From: Xylophilus ampelinus
GTDB taxonomy: Bacteria; Pseudomonadota; Gammaproteobacteria; Burkholderiales; Burkholderiaceae_C
Reading direction: 5' to 3'
Assembly (NCBI RefSeq): GCF_901875635.1
Contig: NZ_CABFMN010000072.1
Span: 1-64,000, forward strand
Length of the DNA: 64,000 nucleotides
Shown piece by piece: positions 9,401-16,573 of the stretch; the first letter of the stretch is position 1, and each line of letters starts with the position of its first letter. Below the pieces are notes generated by a model, which was not told where the DNA came from, made no database searches, and saw only the letters and a list, made by a program, of their open reading frames with translations. The position numbers were made by a program, and so were the translations under genes.

Positions 9401-10541
9401 CGGCCGCCACGCCGGGGCCGGTGATGCAGAGCTCGCCGGTCTCGCCCAGCGGCAGCAGCTTCAGCGGCGGCAGGCGCCCATCGACGATGGCCTCGGGCTC
9501 GATGACCTCGATCACCAGCAGGCCGTAGTTGGGCAGCGCCTCGCCGATGGTCACCGGCTCGCCGGCACGCAGCTCGGCCAACGAGGCCGATACCGTCGCC
9601 TCGGTCGGCCCGTAGGTGTTGAAGATGCGGCGCGTGGGCGCGGCCCACTTGTCGACCAGCGCCTTCGGACACATCTCGCCGCCCAGGTTGATGATGCGCA
9701 GGTTCGGTACGTCCTGCGCAAACAGCGCCAGCAGCGTGGGCACCGCGTGCAGCACGGTGATGTCCTGCTCGATCAGCGCCCGCGGCAGCGCCTCGGGGTC
9801 GCCGGCCAGCGTGCGCGGCGCGATCCAGAGCGAGGCGCCGACCAGGTAGCTGATCCAGATCTCCTCGAAGCTCATGTCGAAGGCGACCGAGAAGCCCTGA
9901 TACACGCGGTCGCCCTCTTCCACGCCCAGGCGCGCGTTCTCGCTGCGCAGGAAGTGGCAGATGCTGCCCTGCGTGATGGCGATGCCCTTGGGCTTGCCGG
10001 TGGAGCCGCTGGTGTAGATGACGTAGGCCGTGTGCTCGGGCAGCGCACCTTCGCGCCGCCGCGCCACCGTACCGGGCGGCAGCGGCGCCAGCAGGTCCGC
10101 GGCCTGGATCACCTGCGTGCCAGCAGGTAACTCGGCCAGCGCGGCGCCGGTGCCGGCATCGACCAGCAGCACGCGCGCCGCGGCGTCGTCGAGGCAGACC
10201 GCGATGCGCTCGACGGGCACCTCGGCGTCGAAGGGCAGCCAGGCCGCGCCGGTCTTGGCGATGCCCAGCTGCAGCACCAGCAGCTCGATCCCGCGCATGA
10301 GCCACAGGCCCACCATGTCGCCCGGCCGCACGCCGGCCTCGATCAGGCGGTGCGCGACGCGGTCGGCCGCCTGGTCGAGCTCGCCGTAGGTCAGCGCGGC
10401 GGCGCCGAAGCGCAGCGCGGTCTTGCCGGGCAGCCGCGCGGCAGTCGCCTCGAACAGGTCGGCCAGCACCTCGTGGCGCAGCAGGTCGGGCCGGTCGGGA
10501 CCGTGCAGGAGGGAATCGGTCGGCAGGGCGCGGGGATGCAT
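6462..10541 (-). CDS. Single-module NRPS of the poly-lysine synthetase (Pls) type
   Basis: 1359 residues, no condensation or thioesterase domain. Adenylation domain about 20-530: A3 YTSGSTGKPKG (176-186), A5 FNTYGPTEA, A7 YRTGDL, A8 GRADDQVKVRGFR, A10 LPSGKIDRK. Carrier domain about 545-615 with Ser578 in LGGHSLL. The C-terminal 740 residues carry several membrane segments and three stretches of hexapeptide-like repeats (for example IGEGSSIGNAVML, LGDECFIADAVML, IGEHSELNA), matching the tandem terminal domains of Pls/PosA-type enzymes. In Streptomyces Pls these domains polymerise free lysine through isopeptide bonds. Hand alignment to GrsA gives specificity residues D222 M223 E226 H265 N285 G287 T309 V317 S318 K520. 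Glu at the third position suits a cationic side chain. Start MHPRALPTDS is 53 bp past the acyltransferase stop. The product is unknown. Confidence 0.85.
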   Translation of the reverse strand: MHPRALPTDSLLHGPDRPDLLRHEVLADLFEATAARLPGKTALRFGAAALTYGELDQAADRVAHRLIEAGVRPGDMVGLWLMRGIELLVLQLGIAKTGAAWLPFDAEVPVERIAVCLDDAAARVLLVDAGTGAALAELPAGTQVIQAADLLAPLPPGTVARRREGALPEHTAYVIYTSGSTGKPKGIAITQGSICHFLRSENARLGVEEGDRVYQGFSVAFDMSFEEIWISYLVGASLWIAPRTLAGDPEALPRALIEQDITVLHAVPTLLALFAQDVPNLRIINLGGEMCPKALVDKWAAPTRRIFNTYGPTEATVSASLAELRAGEPVTIGEALPNYGLLVIEVIEPEAIVDGRLPPLKLLPLGETGELCITGPGVAAGYLGRPELTAEKFVANPWARNAEEARLYRTGDLARVEVRADGTPQMQCLGRADDQVKVRGFRVELGEIEAVLAQQTGVGTTAVVLRPEGGIDQLIAFYVPAGKPPAASALRSALAGRLPPYMVPARFEPLDAMPRLPSGKIDRKVLRGLPLAAASQAEGGDAPDTPAEELLFAALARLFPGQPIRRAQDFFADLGGHSLLAARLVSQLRQDPRFAQATVGDVYAGRQVGAIAEALQRGMVDAVAAAAPQRPFVIHSGWRRWRCGLAQAALIPFLVLLKMAQWLAPFFAYHFNTGEEGDSVAFAIAVSVGVFVLTTLAEFAVAWAGKWLVAGRLAPGSYPLWGWVYFRWWLADRLVEAVPTYMINGSPLYAWWLRALGARIGDEVNLGSVTVRVPELVRIGEGSSIGNAVMLENARVEGGLLHLGRIDIGAQAGIGSYVVIEGDTTIGDWGHLEGQSALSAGQSVPPRKVWHGSPARERADFDPAGLPPRPAVSRQRLRWEMAFFITGALVVAVLFFMPVFPTFLLIDQLDVESISVRPLVDAGTITDWQAFGLRLVKFFLLALPASLVFIAFTALAAAALRVLFLPRMQAGTWPVHGNRYLGKWLVNQIQESSLAVLHGVYATVFSASWYRLLGAKVGKETELSTALGVVPDMLTLGDECFIADAVMLGDEHIDGGWMTVQPTVVSRRSFVGNGAYVPDGTVIPENVLIGVMSAVPRATAMQPGDTWLGAPPVHLPAREVVGGFAPHLTFAPSRWRKLGRGTVEAFRIAAPHALVIAVGYAIVLDAMPLAESGRWGDVAIDLAVGGAAFALATFLFVAVFKWLTVRRYDRRATPMWTPFVWLSEAVTNMYEGITVPWFLRYLRGTPWLNNAFNLLGADIARGVYLDTTDITEFDCVHIGEHSELNAACCPQTHLFEDRVMKIDHVHIGSRVTVGPRSTMLYGTQVQDGAQLGPMTLVMKGETIPAGTRWHGLPAVPWRA

Positions 10542-10594
10542 GGCAACGGAAGAACTCGTTCGGGCGCCGGGGCCATGGGGCCGCAGCGCGTGGG

Positions 10595-11470
10595 TCAGTA
10601 CACCTTGGGCTCGCCCGGCGGGCGTGACTTGAAGCGGCGGTGCACCCAGTAGTACTGCTCGGGCATGGCGTCGATGTAGCCGGCCAGGCGCTGGTTCATC
10701 AGGGCCGTGTCGGCCACGGCGTCGTCGGTCGGAAAATGGGTCCAGGCGGGCAGCACCTCGATCTCGTAGCCACCGGGCACCAGCTTCGAGATCACGGGCA
10801 CGACCTTGGCACGGCCCAGCCGCGCGAAGCGCGACAGCGAAGGCACGGTGGCGGCCATGACGCCGTAGAAGGGCACGAAGACCGACTGCGACGGGCCGAA
10901 GTCCATGTCGGGCAGCAGGTAGAGCACGCCGCCCTTGCGCAGGCCGCCCACGATCTCCTTCACGCCATCGACGCGGTGGAGCACCGTGACGTTGCCGAAG
11001 CGCGTGCGGCCCTGGCGCGTCCACTCGTCGACCATCGGGTCGCGCTGCGTGGTGTAGATGGTGGTGGAGGGCTTGGGGTTGTGCTTGGTGAGCGCCGTCG
11101 CCGCGGCGTCCAGGCCGTAGAAGTGCGGCGCGAACAGGATCGTCGGATCGTTCCCCTCGTCGATCTCGCCGATGGCGCCGGTGATGCGGATGCGACGGTC
11201 GACCACCTCGGGCGGCGCATGCCAGAGCCAGCTGCGGTCCAGCCAGGCCTGCGCCACGTAGACGAAGGTCCGGCGTGCGATGCGGCGGCGCTCCTCGGGC
11301 GACTTGTCGGGGAAGCACAGTGCCAGGTTCACGTCCACCACGTGCCGGCGCGGCTTGGCCACCGCGTGCAGCAGGCGGCCCAGCACGGCACCGAAGGCGC
11401 GCGTGGCCGGCAGCGGCACGTGCGCCAGCGCCTTCATGAAGCCGATGCCGAGCCGCGCCGACAGGCTCAT
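10595..11470 (-). CDS. LpxL/HtrB-type lysophospholipid (lipid A) acyltransferase, second copy
   Basis: 291 residues, member of the LpxL/LpxM family that adds secondary acyl chains to lipid A at the inner membrane. The catalytic HX4D/E motif appears as HFYGLD (116-121), with Asp where the paralogue has Glu. Other family blocks include RGTRFGNVTVLHR-like text (RQGRTRFGNV) and the substrate-pocket region LLPDMDFG. The start MSLSARLGIG overlaps the preceding gene's stop as ATGA. With the upstream paralogue it forms a tandem pair divergent from metK. The 53-bp gap to the synthetase gene suggests co-transcription with it. A lipid acceptor other than lipid A cannot be excluded. Confidence 0.87.
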   Translation of the reverse strand: MSLSARLGIGFMKALAHVPLPATRAFGAVLGRLLHAVAKPRRHVVDVNLALCFPDKSPEERRRIARRTFVYVAQAWLDRSWLWHAPPEVVDRRIRITGAIGEIDEGNDPTILFAPHFYGLDAAATALTKHNPKPSTTIYTTQRDPMVDEWTRQGRTRFGNVTVLHRVDGVKEIVGGLRKGGVLYLLPDMDFGPSQSVFVPFYGVMAATVPSLSRFARLGRAKVVPVISKLVPGGYEIEVLPAWTHFPTDDAVADTALMNQRLAGYIDAMPEQYYWVHRRFKSRPPGEPKVY

Positions 11471-12342
11471 TGCGCGACCTCCATCGGCTCGTTCTTCGGC
11501 TGCTTGTAGCGCGCGTAGTCCCACACGTACTGCCCCGGCAGGCTGCGCACCAACTGCGCGATGCCTTCGTTCATCGCAGCCGCGGCGGCCTCGGGCGTGG
11601 CGTCGCGGTCGGTGAGCGCGGTGCCGGTGAAAGGGATGAAGCGGATCACGTAGCCACGCCCGCGCGGCAGCCGTTCGCACACGCCGAGGAAGACCTTGGC
11701 CCCGGTGGTCTGCGCCAGCCGCGGCAGCAGCGTCATGGTGTAGGCCGGCCGGCCCAGGAAGGGCGCCCACACGCCCTGCCCCAAGGGGGGCACCTGGTCG
11801 GGCAGGATGCCGGTGTAGCCGCCTTCCTTGAGCGTGCGCATCAGGCCGCGCACGCCCTTGACGGTGGTGGGCAGCGTCTGCAGGCCGGGCCGGTCGCGCG
11901 AGCCTTCGACCAGGCCGGCGATCCATTTCTTGCGCGAGGGCCGGAACAGCGCGGTGATGGGGCCGTGCTCCTTCACGAAGCGCTCGCCCACGGCCTGGCC
12001 GTACATCTCCCAACTGCCCAGGTGTGGCACGACCATGATCACGCCCTTGCGTTCGGCCAGGGCGGCCTCGAAGACCTCTGCGCCTTCCCAGCGCACGACC
12101 CTGGGCAGCACGCTCTCGCCGACCGGTCGGGCCCACAGCCAGGGCAGCTCGGCCACCATCTCGCCGGCCGCGCCGATGGCCGGACGCCACTGTTCGGGCG
12201 CGAAACCGGCGGCCTCGGCGTTCTCACGAAAGCGCCGCCGGTAGTCGGGCGCCAGCCACCACACGAGCCAGCCGAAGGCCCGGCCCAGCGCGTGCATCAG
12301 CGGCAGCGGCACACGGGCGAGCAGACGGAACAGCGCGGTCAT
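11467..12342 (-). CDS. LpxL/HtrB-type lysophospholipid (lipid A) acyltransferase, first copy
   Basis: 291 residues with the canonical HX4E catalytic motif HLGSWE (107-112), an N-terminal amphipathic or membrane segment (FGWLVWWLAP) and the block ILPDQVPPLGQGVW. The C-terminal motif GQYVWDYARYKQP is typical of this family. It acts on lipid A precursors at the cytoplasmic face of the inner membrane. It is the first gene of a minus-strand series (acyltransferase, acyltransferase, Pls-like synthetase), and about 200 bp separate its start from divergent metK. Confidence 0.9.
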   Translation of the reverse strand: MTALFRLLARVPLPLMHALGRAFGWLVWWLAPDYRRRFRENAEAAGFAPEQWRPAIGAAGEMVAELPWLWARPVGESVLPRVVRWEGAEVFEAALAERKGVIMVVPHLGSWEMYGQAVGERFVKEHGPITALFRPSRKKWIAGLVEGSRDRPGLQTLPTTVKGVRGLMRTLKEGGYTGILPDQVPPLGQGVWAPFLGRPAYTMTLLPRLAQTTGAKVFLGVCERLPRGRGYVIRFIPFTGTALTDRDATPEAAAAAMNEGIAQLVRSLPGQYVWDYARYKQPKNEPMEVAQ

Positions 12343-12424
12343 TCAGGGGCGGGAAACAACAGGGGTGGTAAGGACAGACGCGCGGGCAAGACGAGGCTTG
12401 CGCGGCTTGAATAGAATCCAAATT

Positions 12425-12485
12425 GTCGCCGAGTTATGGAACTACTTGCGGGGCGACGTTAAACAACTCCGCTAAAGCGTTCGCC
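12425..12485 (+). promoter_or_regulatory. metK leader with two mutually exclusive stems
   Basis: GTCGCC (12425-12430) can pair with GGCGAC (12452-12457). The same strand can instead pair as GGCGA (12452-12456) with TCGCC (12481-12485), enclosing a small hairpin CGC-TAAA-GCG (12470-12479). The two folds cannot coexist, the arrangement expected of a regulatory leader. I could not match it to the SAM-I, SAM-II, SAM/SAH or SAH riboswitch consensus from memory, so it is only a candidate leader. Confidence 0.3.
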
Positions 12486-12539
12486 AAGACTCCCAAGCCT
12501 GGCAACGCGCCAATGGACTTGCACAAGGAGCTTTCTCTC

Positions 12540-13721
12540 ATGGCGAACGACTTTCTCTTCACTTCCGAATCGGTCTCCGAGGGCCACCCCGACAAGGTCG
12601 CCGACCAGATCTCGGATTCGATCCTCGACGCGATCTTCGAGCAGGACCCCCGCAGCCGCGTGGCCGCCGAGACGCTGACCAACACCGGCCTGGTGGTGCT
12701 GGCCGGCGAGATCACGACCAACGCGCACGTGGACTACATCCAGGTCGCGCGCGACACCATCAAGCGCATCGGCTACGACAACACCGACTACGGCATCGAC
12801 TACAAGGGCTGCGCGGTGATGGTCTGCTACGACAAGCAGTCCAACGACATCGCCCAGGGCGTGGACCATGCGAGCGACGACCACCTCAACACGGGCGCCG
12901 GCGACCAGGGCCTGATGTTCGGATACGCCTGCGACGAAACGCCCGAGCTGATGCCCGCGCCGATCTACTACGCACACCGCCTGGTCGAGCGCCAGGCGCA
13001 GCTGCGCAAGGACGGCCGCCTGCCCTTCCTGCGCCCCGACGCCAAGAGCCAGGTCACGATGCGCTACGTGGACGGCAAGCCCCACAGCATCGACACCGTG
13101 GTGCTGTCGACCCAGCACCATCCCGACCAGAGCGAGTCGCCGACCAAGATGAAGGCCAGCTTCAACGAGGCCATCATCGAGGAGATCATCAAGCCCGTGC
13201 TGCCCAAGGAGTGGCTCCAGGACACCAAGTACCTGATCAACCCGACCGGCCGCTTCGTCATCGGCGGCCCGCAGGGCGACTGCGGCCTGACGGGCCGCAA
13301 GATCATCGTCGACACCTACGGCGGCGCCTGCCCGCACGGCGGCGGTGCGTTCTCGGGCAAGGACCCGTCGAAGGTCGACCGTTCGGCCGCCTACGCCGCG
13401 CGCTACGTGGCCAAGAACATCGTGGCCGCGGGTCTGGCGCGCCAGTGCCAGATCCAGGTGGCCTATGCCATCGGCGTCGCACGGCCGATGAACATCACGG
13501 TCTACACCGAAGGCACCGGCGTCATCTCCGACGACAAGCTGTCGGCGCTGGTGGCGGAGCACTTCGACCTGCGTCCCAAGGGCATCATCCAGATGCTAGA
13601 CCTGCTGCGCCCCATCTACGCCAAGACCGCCGCCTACGGCCACTTCGGCCGCGAGGAGCCGGAGTTCAGCTGGGAAAGAACCGACAAGGCGGCGGCACTG
13701 CGCGCCGCGGCCGGGCTCTGA
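12540..13721 (+). CDS. metK: S-adenosylmethionine synthetase
   Basis: 393 residues, the standard length. It makes S-adenosylmethionine from methionine and ATP in the cytoplasm. Visible signatures are the N-terminal methionine/ATP motif SEGHPDK (13-19), [12 protein letters not shown], and the glycine-rich phosphate-binding loop [19 protein letters not shown]. Start [10 protein letters not shown] is preceded by AAGGAG at 12525-12530 with nine bases between. The longer frame from 12423 has no family similarity and translates the leader. The gene stands alone, divergent from the acyltransferase genes. Confidence 0.97.
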   Translation: MANDFLFTSESVSEGHPDKVADQISDSILDAIFEQDPRSRVAAETLTNTGLVVLAGEITTNAHVDYIQVARDTIKRIGYDNTDYGIDYKGCAVMVCYDKQSNDIAQGVDHASDDHLNTGAGDQGLMFGYACDETPELMPAPIYYAHRLVERQAQLRKDGRLPFLRPDAKSQVTMRYVDGKPHSIDTVVLSTQHHPDQSESPTKMKASFNEAIIEEIIKPVLPKEWLQDTKYLINPTGRFVIGGPQGDCGLTGRKIIVDTYGGACPHGGGAFSGKDPSKVDRSAAYAARYVAKNIVAAGLARQCQIQVAYAIGVARPMNITVYTEGTGVISDDKLSALVAEHFDLRPKGIIQMLDLLRPIYAKTAAYGHFGREEPEFSWERTDKAAALRAAAGL

Positions 13722-13799
13722 GCCTTGCCCGGTGCCCGTCCCTCGGGGCGGGCACCGCGGGGTGATCCGGCGCGCCCGGCATCCTTCACAATCGCCCCC

Positions 13800-14018
13800 A
13801 TGACCCGGTTCCTGACCCTCTGCCTCCTAGCCGCACCGATCGCCCTGACGGCCTGCAGCATTCCCTACGAAGTCGTCCGGATGCCCGGCGGCAAGTTGCG
13901 CGCGCAGAACGCCACCGACGCTGGCGGGTACTGCGCGCAGGCGGGCCTGGGCCGGGCGCGCATGCTCGGGCCGGCGCCGGGCAATACCGAAGTGCTGTTC
14001 GAGTGCGTCAACAACTGA
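13800..14018 (+). CDS. Small predicted lipoprotein
   Basis: 72 residues, family not recognised. It has a lipoprotein signal, MTRFLTLCLLAAPIALTAC, with the lipobox LTAC and lipidation Cys19. The mature part is about 53 residues with two further cysteines (GGYCAQAG and FECVNN) that could form a disulfide in the periplasm. The start was chosen because it yields a clean signal peptide; a 25-residue upstream extension is Arg/Pro-rich and unlikely. It lies 78 bp after metK on the same strand and is followed by repeat copy C. Confidence 0.7.
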   Translation: MTRFLTLCLLAAPIALTACSIPYEVVRMPGGKLRAQNATDAGGYCAQAGLGRARMLGPAPGNTEVLFECVNN

Positions 14019-14033
14019 GCGCTGCCTGTCGGT

Positions 14034-14093
14034 TGCTCTGTTTTTGATAGCGCCTCTCCCAATGCACACGGGCGCCGCAGCCCGATTCGCATC
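14034..14093 (-). repeat. Interspersed repeat, copy C
   Basis: Diverged copy in the opposite orientation to A and B, between the convergent lipoprotein and TonB-receptor genes. It keeps TTTTTGATAGC, then GGGCGCCGCAGCCCGAT where copy A reads GGGCGCTGGAGCCCGAT on that strand. Confidence 0.5.
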
Positions 14094-14105
14094 TCAACGC
14101 GGACA

Positions 14106-16277
14106 TCAGAACCGATAGGCCCCGCCGAAGCCCACGGTCCAGCTGCGGCCCGGCGCCGGCTCGAAGTAGCGCGCATTCCCTTCGTTGACGATGACCGAGC
14201 CGGCGTACTTGCGGTCGGCGACGTTCTCGATGCGTGCGAAGGCGTTGAATTCCCAGCGCTCCCAGCGCTGCACATAGCCCGCGTAGAGCGCGGCCACGGC
14301 GTACCCCGGCGCACTGGCCGTGTTGCGGTCGTTGGCCTGGATGCGGCTGAGCGCGCGAAGCTCCACCCCCGCCCGCAAGCCCTGTGGCGGCACGTAGCCG
14401 AAGGACGCGAACAGCGACTGCCGCGCGATGCCCGGGATGCGGTTGTCCGCTGCGACGAAGCTCGCGCCGGTGCACGGCGCGGGGGAGCAGAAGGCGTCCT
14501 CGTAGCGCGCATCGAGCCAGGTGTAGGCGAGCTGCGTGCGCCAGTGGTTCGCCGTCTCGTGCTGCCAGCCCAGTTCGGCACCCTGCCGGCGCGTGCGGCC
14601 GGCGTTCTGGAAGGTGGCGCGGCCACCGACGTTGGTGGCGGTCACGATCTCGTCCTGGGTCCGGGTCTCGAAGACCGCCGCGGTGAGCAGGCCGCCCCCC
14701 ACGCGCGCCTTGGCGCCCAGCTCGACGCTGTCGTTGACCGACGGCCGCAGCGCGAAGTTGAGACCGCCCGTGCCGTCGGGCCGGTACGAGAGCTCGTTGA
14801 GCGTCGGCGTCTCGAATCCGCGCCCGGCCGACAGGTACAGCGCCAGGTCGCGCGTGGGCTGCCAGCGCAGCGACGCGACGGGCAGCGTGCGGGCGTAGCG
14901 GGCGCTGCCGCTGTCGTCCCGGTTGCGGCCCAGCACGTAGCGGTCCTGCGAATCGAAATGCACGCTGCTGCGGCGCACGCCCGCCTCGAGCGTCCAGGCG
15001 TCGGCGAAGCGCCAGGTGGCCTGGGCATAGGGGTCGAGGTTCCAGACCTCGTTGCGCTCGTTGCGGCGCAGGCGGCCGCGCATGCCGAGCCAGGGATTCG
15101 TCGCCGGGCCGAGGTAGTTCTCGTAGCCGGTGCGCCATTCGCGCATGCGGTCGTAGCCCAGGCCCGCGACCAGGTCGAGCGGGCGGCCGGCCAGCGCGAA
15201 CTCGGCGGTCCAGCGCAGGTCCAGCCCACTGTAGTTGCGCGCCAGGCCGATCACGCCGCCGGCCTGCAGCGGATTGAGCTGCGCCGAGGGCGGGATGGCC
15301 TGGAACTGCGTGGTCTCGCGCTCGCCGCCATAGAGCATCAGCCGCAACTGGTTGCGGCTGTCGAGCCGGCGCTCGTAGAGCAGGCCGGCCTGGCTTTGCG
15401 AGACAGTCTTGCGCGTGTCGTATTGCTGCGCCAGCGGCGCACTGCGCGGCGCGAGCGCGAACTGCTCGGCCGTGAGGCCCAGCGGGTCCTGCGCGTCGAT
15501 GCGCACGCGGTTGGCCACCAGCGTGAGGCGGTCGCCGTTGTCGAGCGTGAGGCCGAGCTTGCCGTTGGCCAGGTCGCGCCGCGCGGCGCTGTGCTCGCGC
15601 CAGCCCTCGGTGTCGAAGCGGCTGGCGCTGAACAGGTAGTCGATGGCCGCGCCGCCCGGGGCGCCCAGCGCCTGCGCGCCGCTGAGTTGCAGCCCCTGCC
15701 GCCAGGTGCCGAAGCTGCCGCCCGCGGCCGAGTACTGCAGGCGCGGCCGCCCCTCGCCCGTGGCGGTGAAGGCCTGCAGCACGCCGCCCGAGGAATTGCC
15801 ATACAGCGCCGAGAAGGGCCCGCGCAGCACCTCGATGTGGTCAAGCGAGGCGATGTCGATGTTGGAGGTCTGGCCCTGTCCGTCGGGCAGCGTGGCCGGG
15901 ATGCCGTCGACGTAGATGCGCACGCCGCGCACGCCGAAGGTGGAACGCGCGCCGAAGCCGCGGATGGACAGCTGCAGGTCCTGCGCGAAGTTGTAGCGGT
16001 TCTGCAGCTGCAGGCCCGGTACGCCGGCGAGGCTTTCGGTGAGCTGGGCCTGCAGGCGGCTGTCGCGCGCCTCGTCGCCCTCGAGCCGGTCGACCGACCC
16101 GGCCACGTCGAAGGGCGAGACCTGGCCGCGCGGCACGCTGACCGTCACCGCGTCGAGCATCGGTGCGGCGGCCTTGGCGGGTTCGTCGGGGCCCGTCTGC
16201 GCGGCGGCCAGGCAGGGCACGGCGCAGGCCAGCCAGGCGACGGTGGGGTGGAGCGGCATCGGCGTCATGCGACGCAT
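14106..16277 (-). CDS. TonB-dependent outer-membrane receptor
   Basis: 723 residues. After a signal peptide (LACAVPCLAAAQ) a TonB-box-like segment LDAVTVSVP leads into the plug domain (RGFGARSTFGVRG, EVLRGPFSALYGNSSGG). A long beta-barrel follows, ending in the outer-membrane insertion signature FGGAYRF. Such receptors import iron complexes or other scarce ligands using energy from TonB-ExbB-ExbD. The ligand is not evident. It lies 110 bp downstream of the small membrane protein and, with the PepSY protein and the second receptor, forms an apparent iron-uptake block. No Fur-like site was seen directly upstream; copy D of the repeat fills that gap. Alternative starts at codons 4 and 7 are possible. 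Confidence 0.88.
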   Translation of the reverse strand: MRRMTPMPLHPTVAWLACAVPCLAAAQTGPDEPAKAAAPMLDAVTVSVPRGQVSPFDVAGSVDRLEGDEARDSRLQAQLTESLAGVPGLQLQNRYNFAQDLQLSIRGFGARSTFGVRGVRIYVDGIPATLPDGQGQTSNIDIASLDHIEVLRGPFSALYGNSSGGVLQAFTATGEGRPRLQYSAAGGSFGTWRQGLQLSGAQALGAPGGAAIDYLFSASRFDTEGWREHSAARRDLANGKLGLTLDNGDRLTLVANRVRIDAQDPLGLTAEQFALAPRSAPLAQQYDTRKTVSQSQAGLLYERRLDSRNQLRLMLYGGERETTQFQAIPPSAQLNPLQAGGVIGLARNYSGLDLRWTAEFALAGRPLDLVAGLGYDRMREWRTGYENYLGPATNPWLGMRGRLRRNERNEVWNLDPYAQATWRFADAWTLEAGVRRSSVHFDSQDRYVLGRNRDDSGSARYARTLPVASLRWQPTRDLALYLSAGRGFETPTLNELSYRPDGTGGLNFALRPSVNDSVELGAKARVGGGLLTAAVFETRTQDEIVTATNVGGRATFQNAGRTRRQGAELGWQHETANHWRTQLAYTWLDARYEDAFCSPAPCTGASFVAADNRIPGIARQSLFASFGYVPPQGLRAGVELRALSRIQANDRNTASAPGYAVAALYAGYVQRWERWEFNAFARIENVADRKYAGSVIVNEGNARYFEPAPGRSWTVGFGGAYRF

Positions 16278-16315
16278 TGTGGGCGAGCCGCCCCAGGCGT
16301 GGCCTCCGCGTATTC

Positions 16316-16375
16316 GCTATGAAATCGATAGCTGCTGGCGCCCGTGCAGCGGGCGCCGCGGGCCGATTTGGCTTG
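16316..16375 (-). repeat. Interspersed repeat, copy D
   Basis: Diverged copy between the receptor gene and the small membrane protein gene. It keeps CGATAGCTGCTGGCGC, a GC-rich palindromic middle (GGCGCCCGTGCAGCGGGCGCC) and CCGATTTGGCTTG, matching the reverse complement of copy A around GATAGCTGC and CCCGATTTGGC. Confidence 0.55.
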
Positions 16376-16387
16376 AAAACCGGCGTT

Positions 16388-16573
16388 TCAGCCGCGCCGC
16401 CGCAACCAGCCGAACCAGAGGCAGGCCACCACCGGGATGCCCAGCGTGACCCACGCCAGCATGTCCCCGAAACCGCCGTCGCTGAACAGGGCCGAGACCA
16501 ACCCGATGGCGGTGAGCACGCCCAGCGCGATCGGCCAGCCCCACATCGCCGTGAAGGAGCGCGGGGGCTTCAT
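16388..16573 (-). CDS. Small two-helix membrane protein
   Basis: 61 residues, family not recognised. Two hydrophobic segments (GWPIALGVLTAIGLVSALF and MLAWVTLGIPVVACLWFGWL) are joined by a short loop, and the tail RRRG is positive, consistent with an inner-membrane protein with both ends inside. The ATG overlaps the PepSY stop as ATGA, so it is almost certainly translated with that gene. Small proteins of this kind often follow PepSY genes in TonB-receptor loci, suggesting an accessory role in iron uptake; this is inferred from context only. Confidence 0.75.
   Translation of the reverse strand: MKPPRSFTAMWGWPIALGVLTAIGLVSALFSDGGFGDMLAWVTLGIPVVACLWFGWLRRRG

Noticed and set aside
12425..12539. 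Known SAM or SAH riboswitch before metK
   Set aside because: Attempted match to SAM-I, SAM-II, SAM/SAH and SAH patterns failed; only generic alternative stems remain, reported as a candidate leader.
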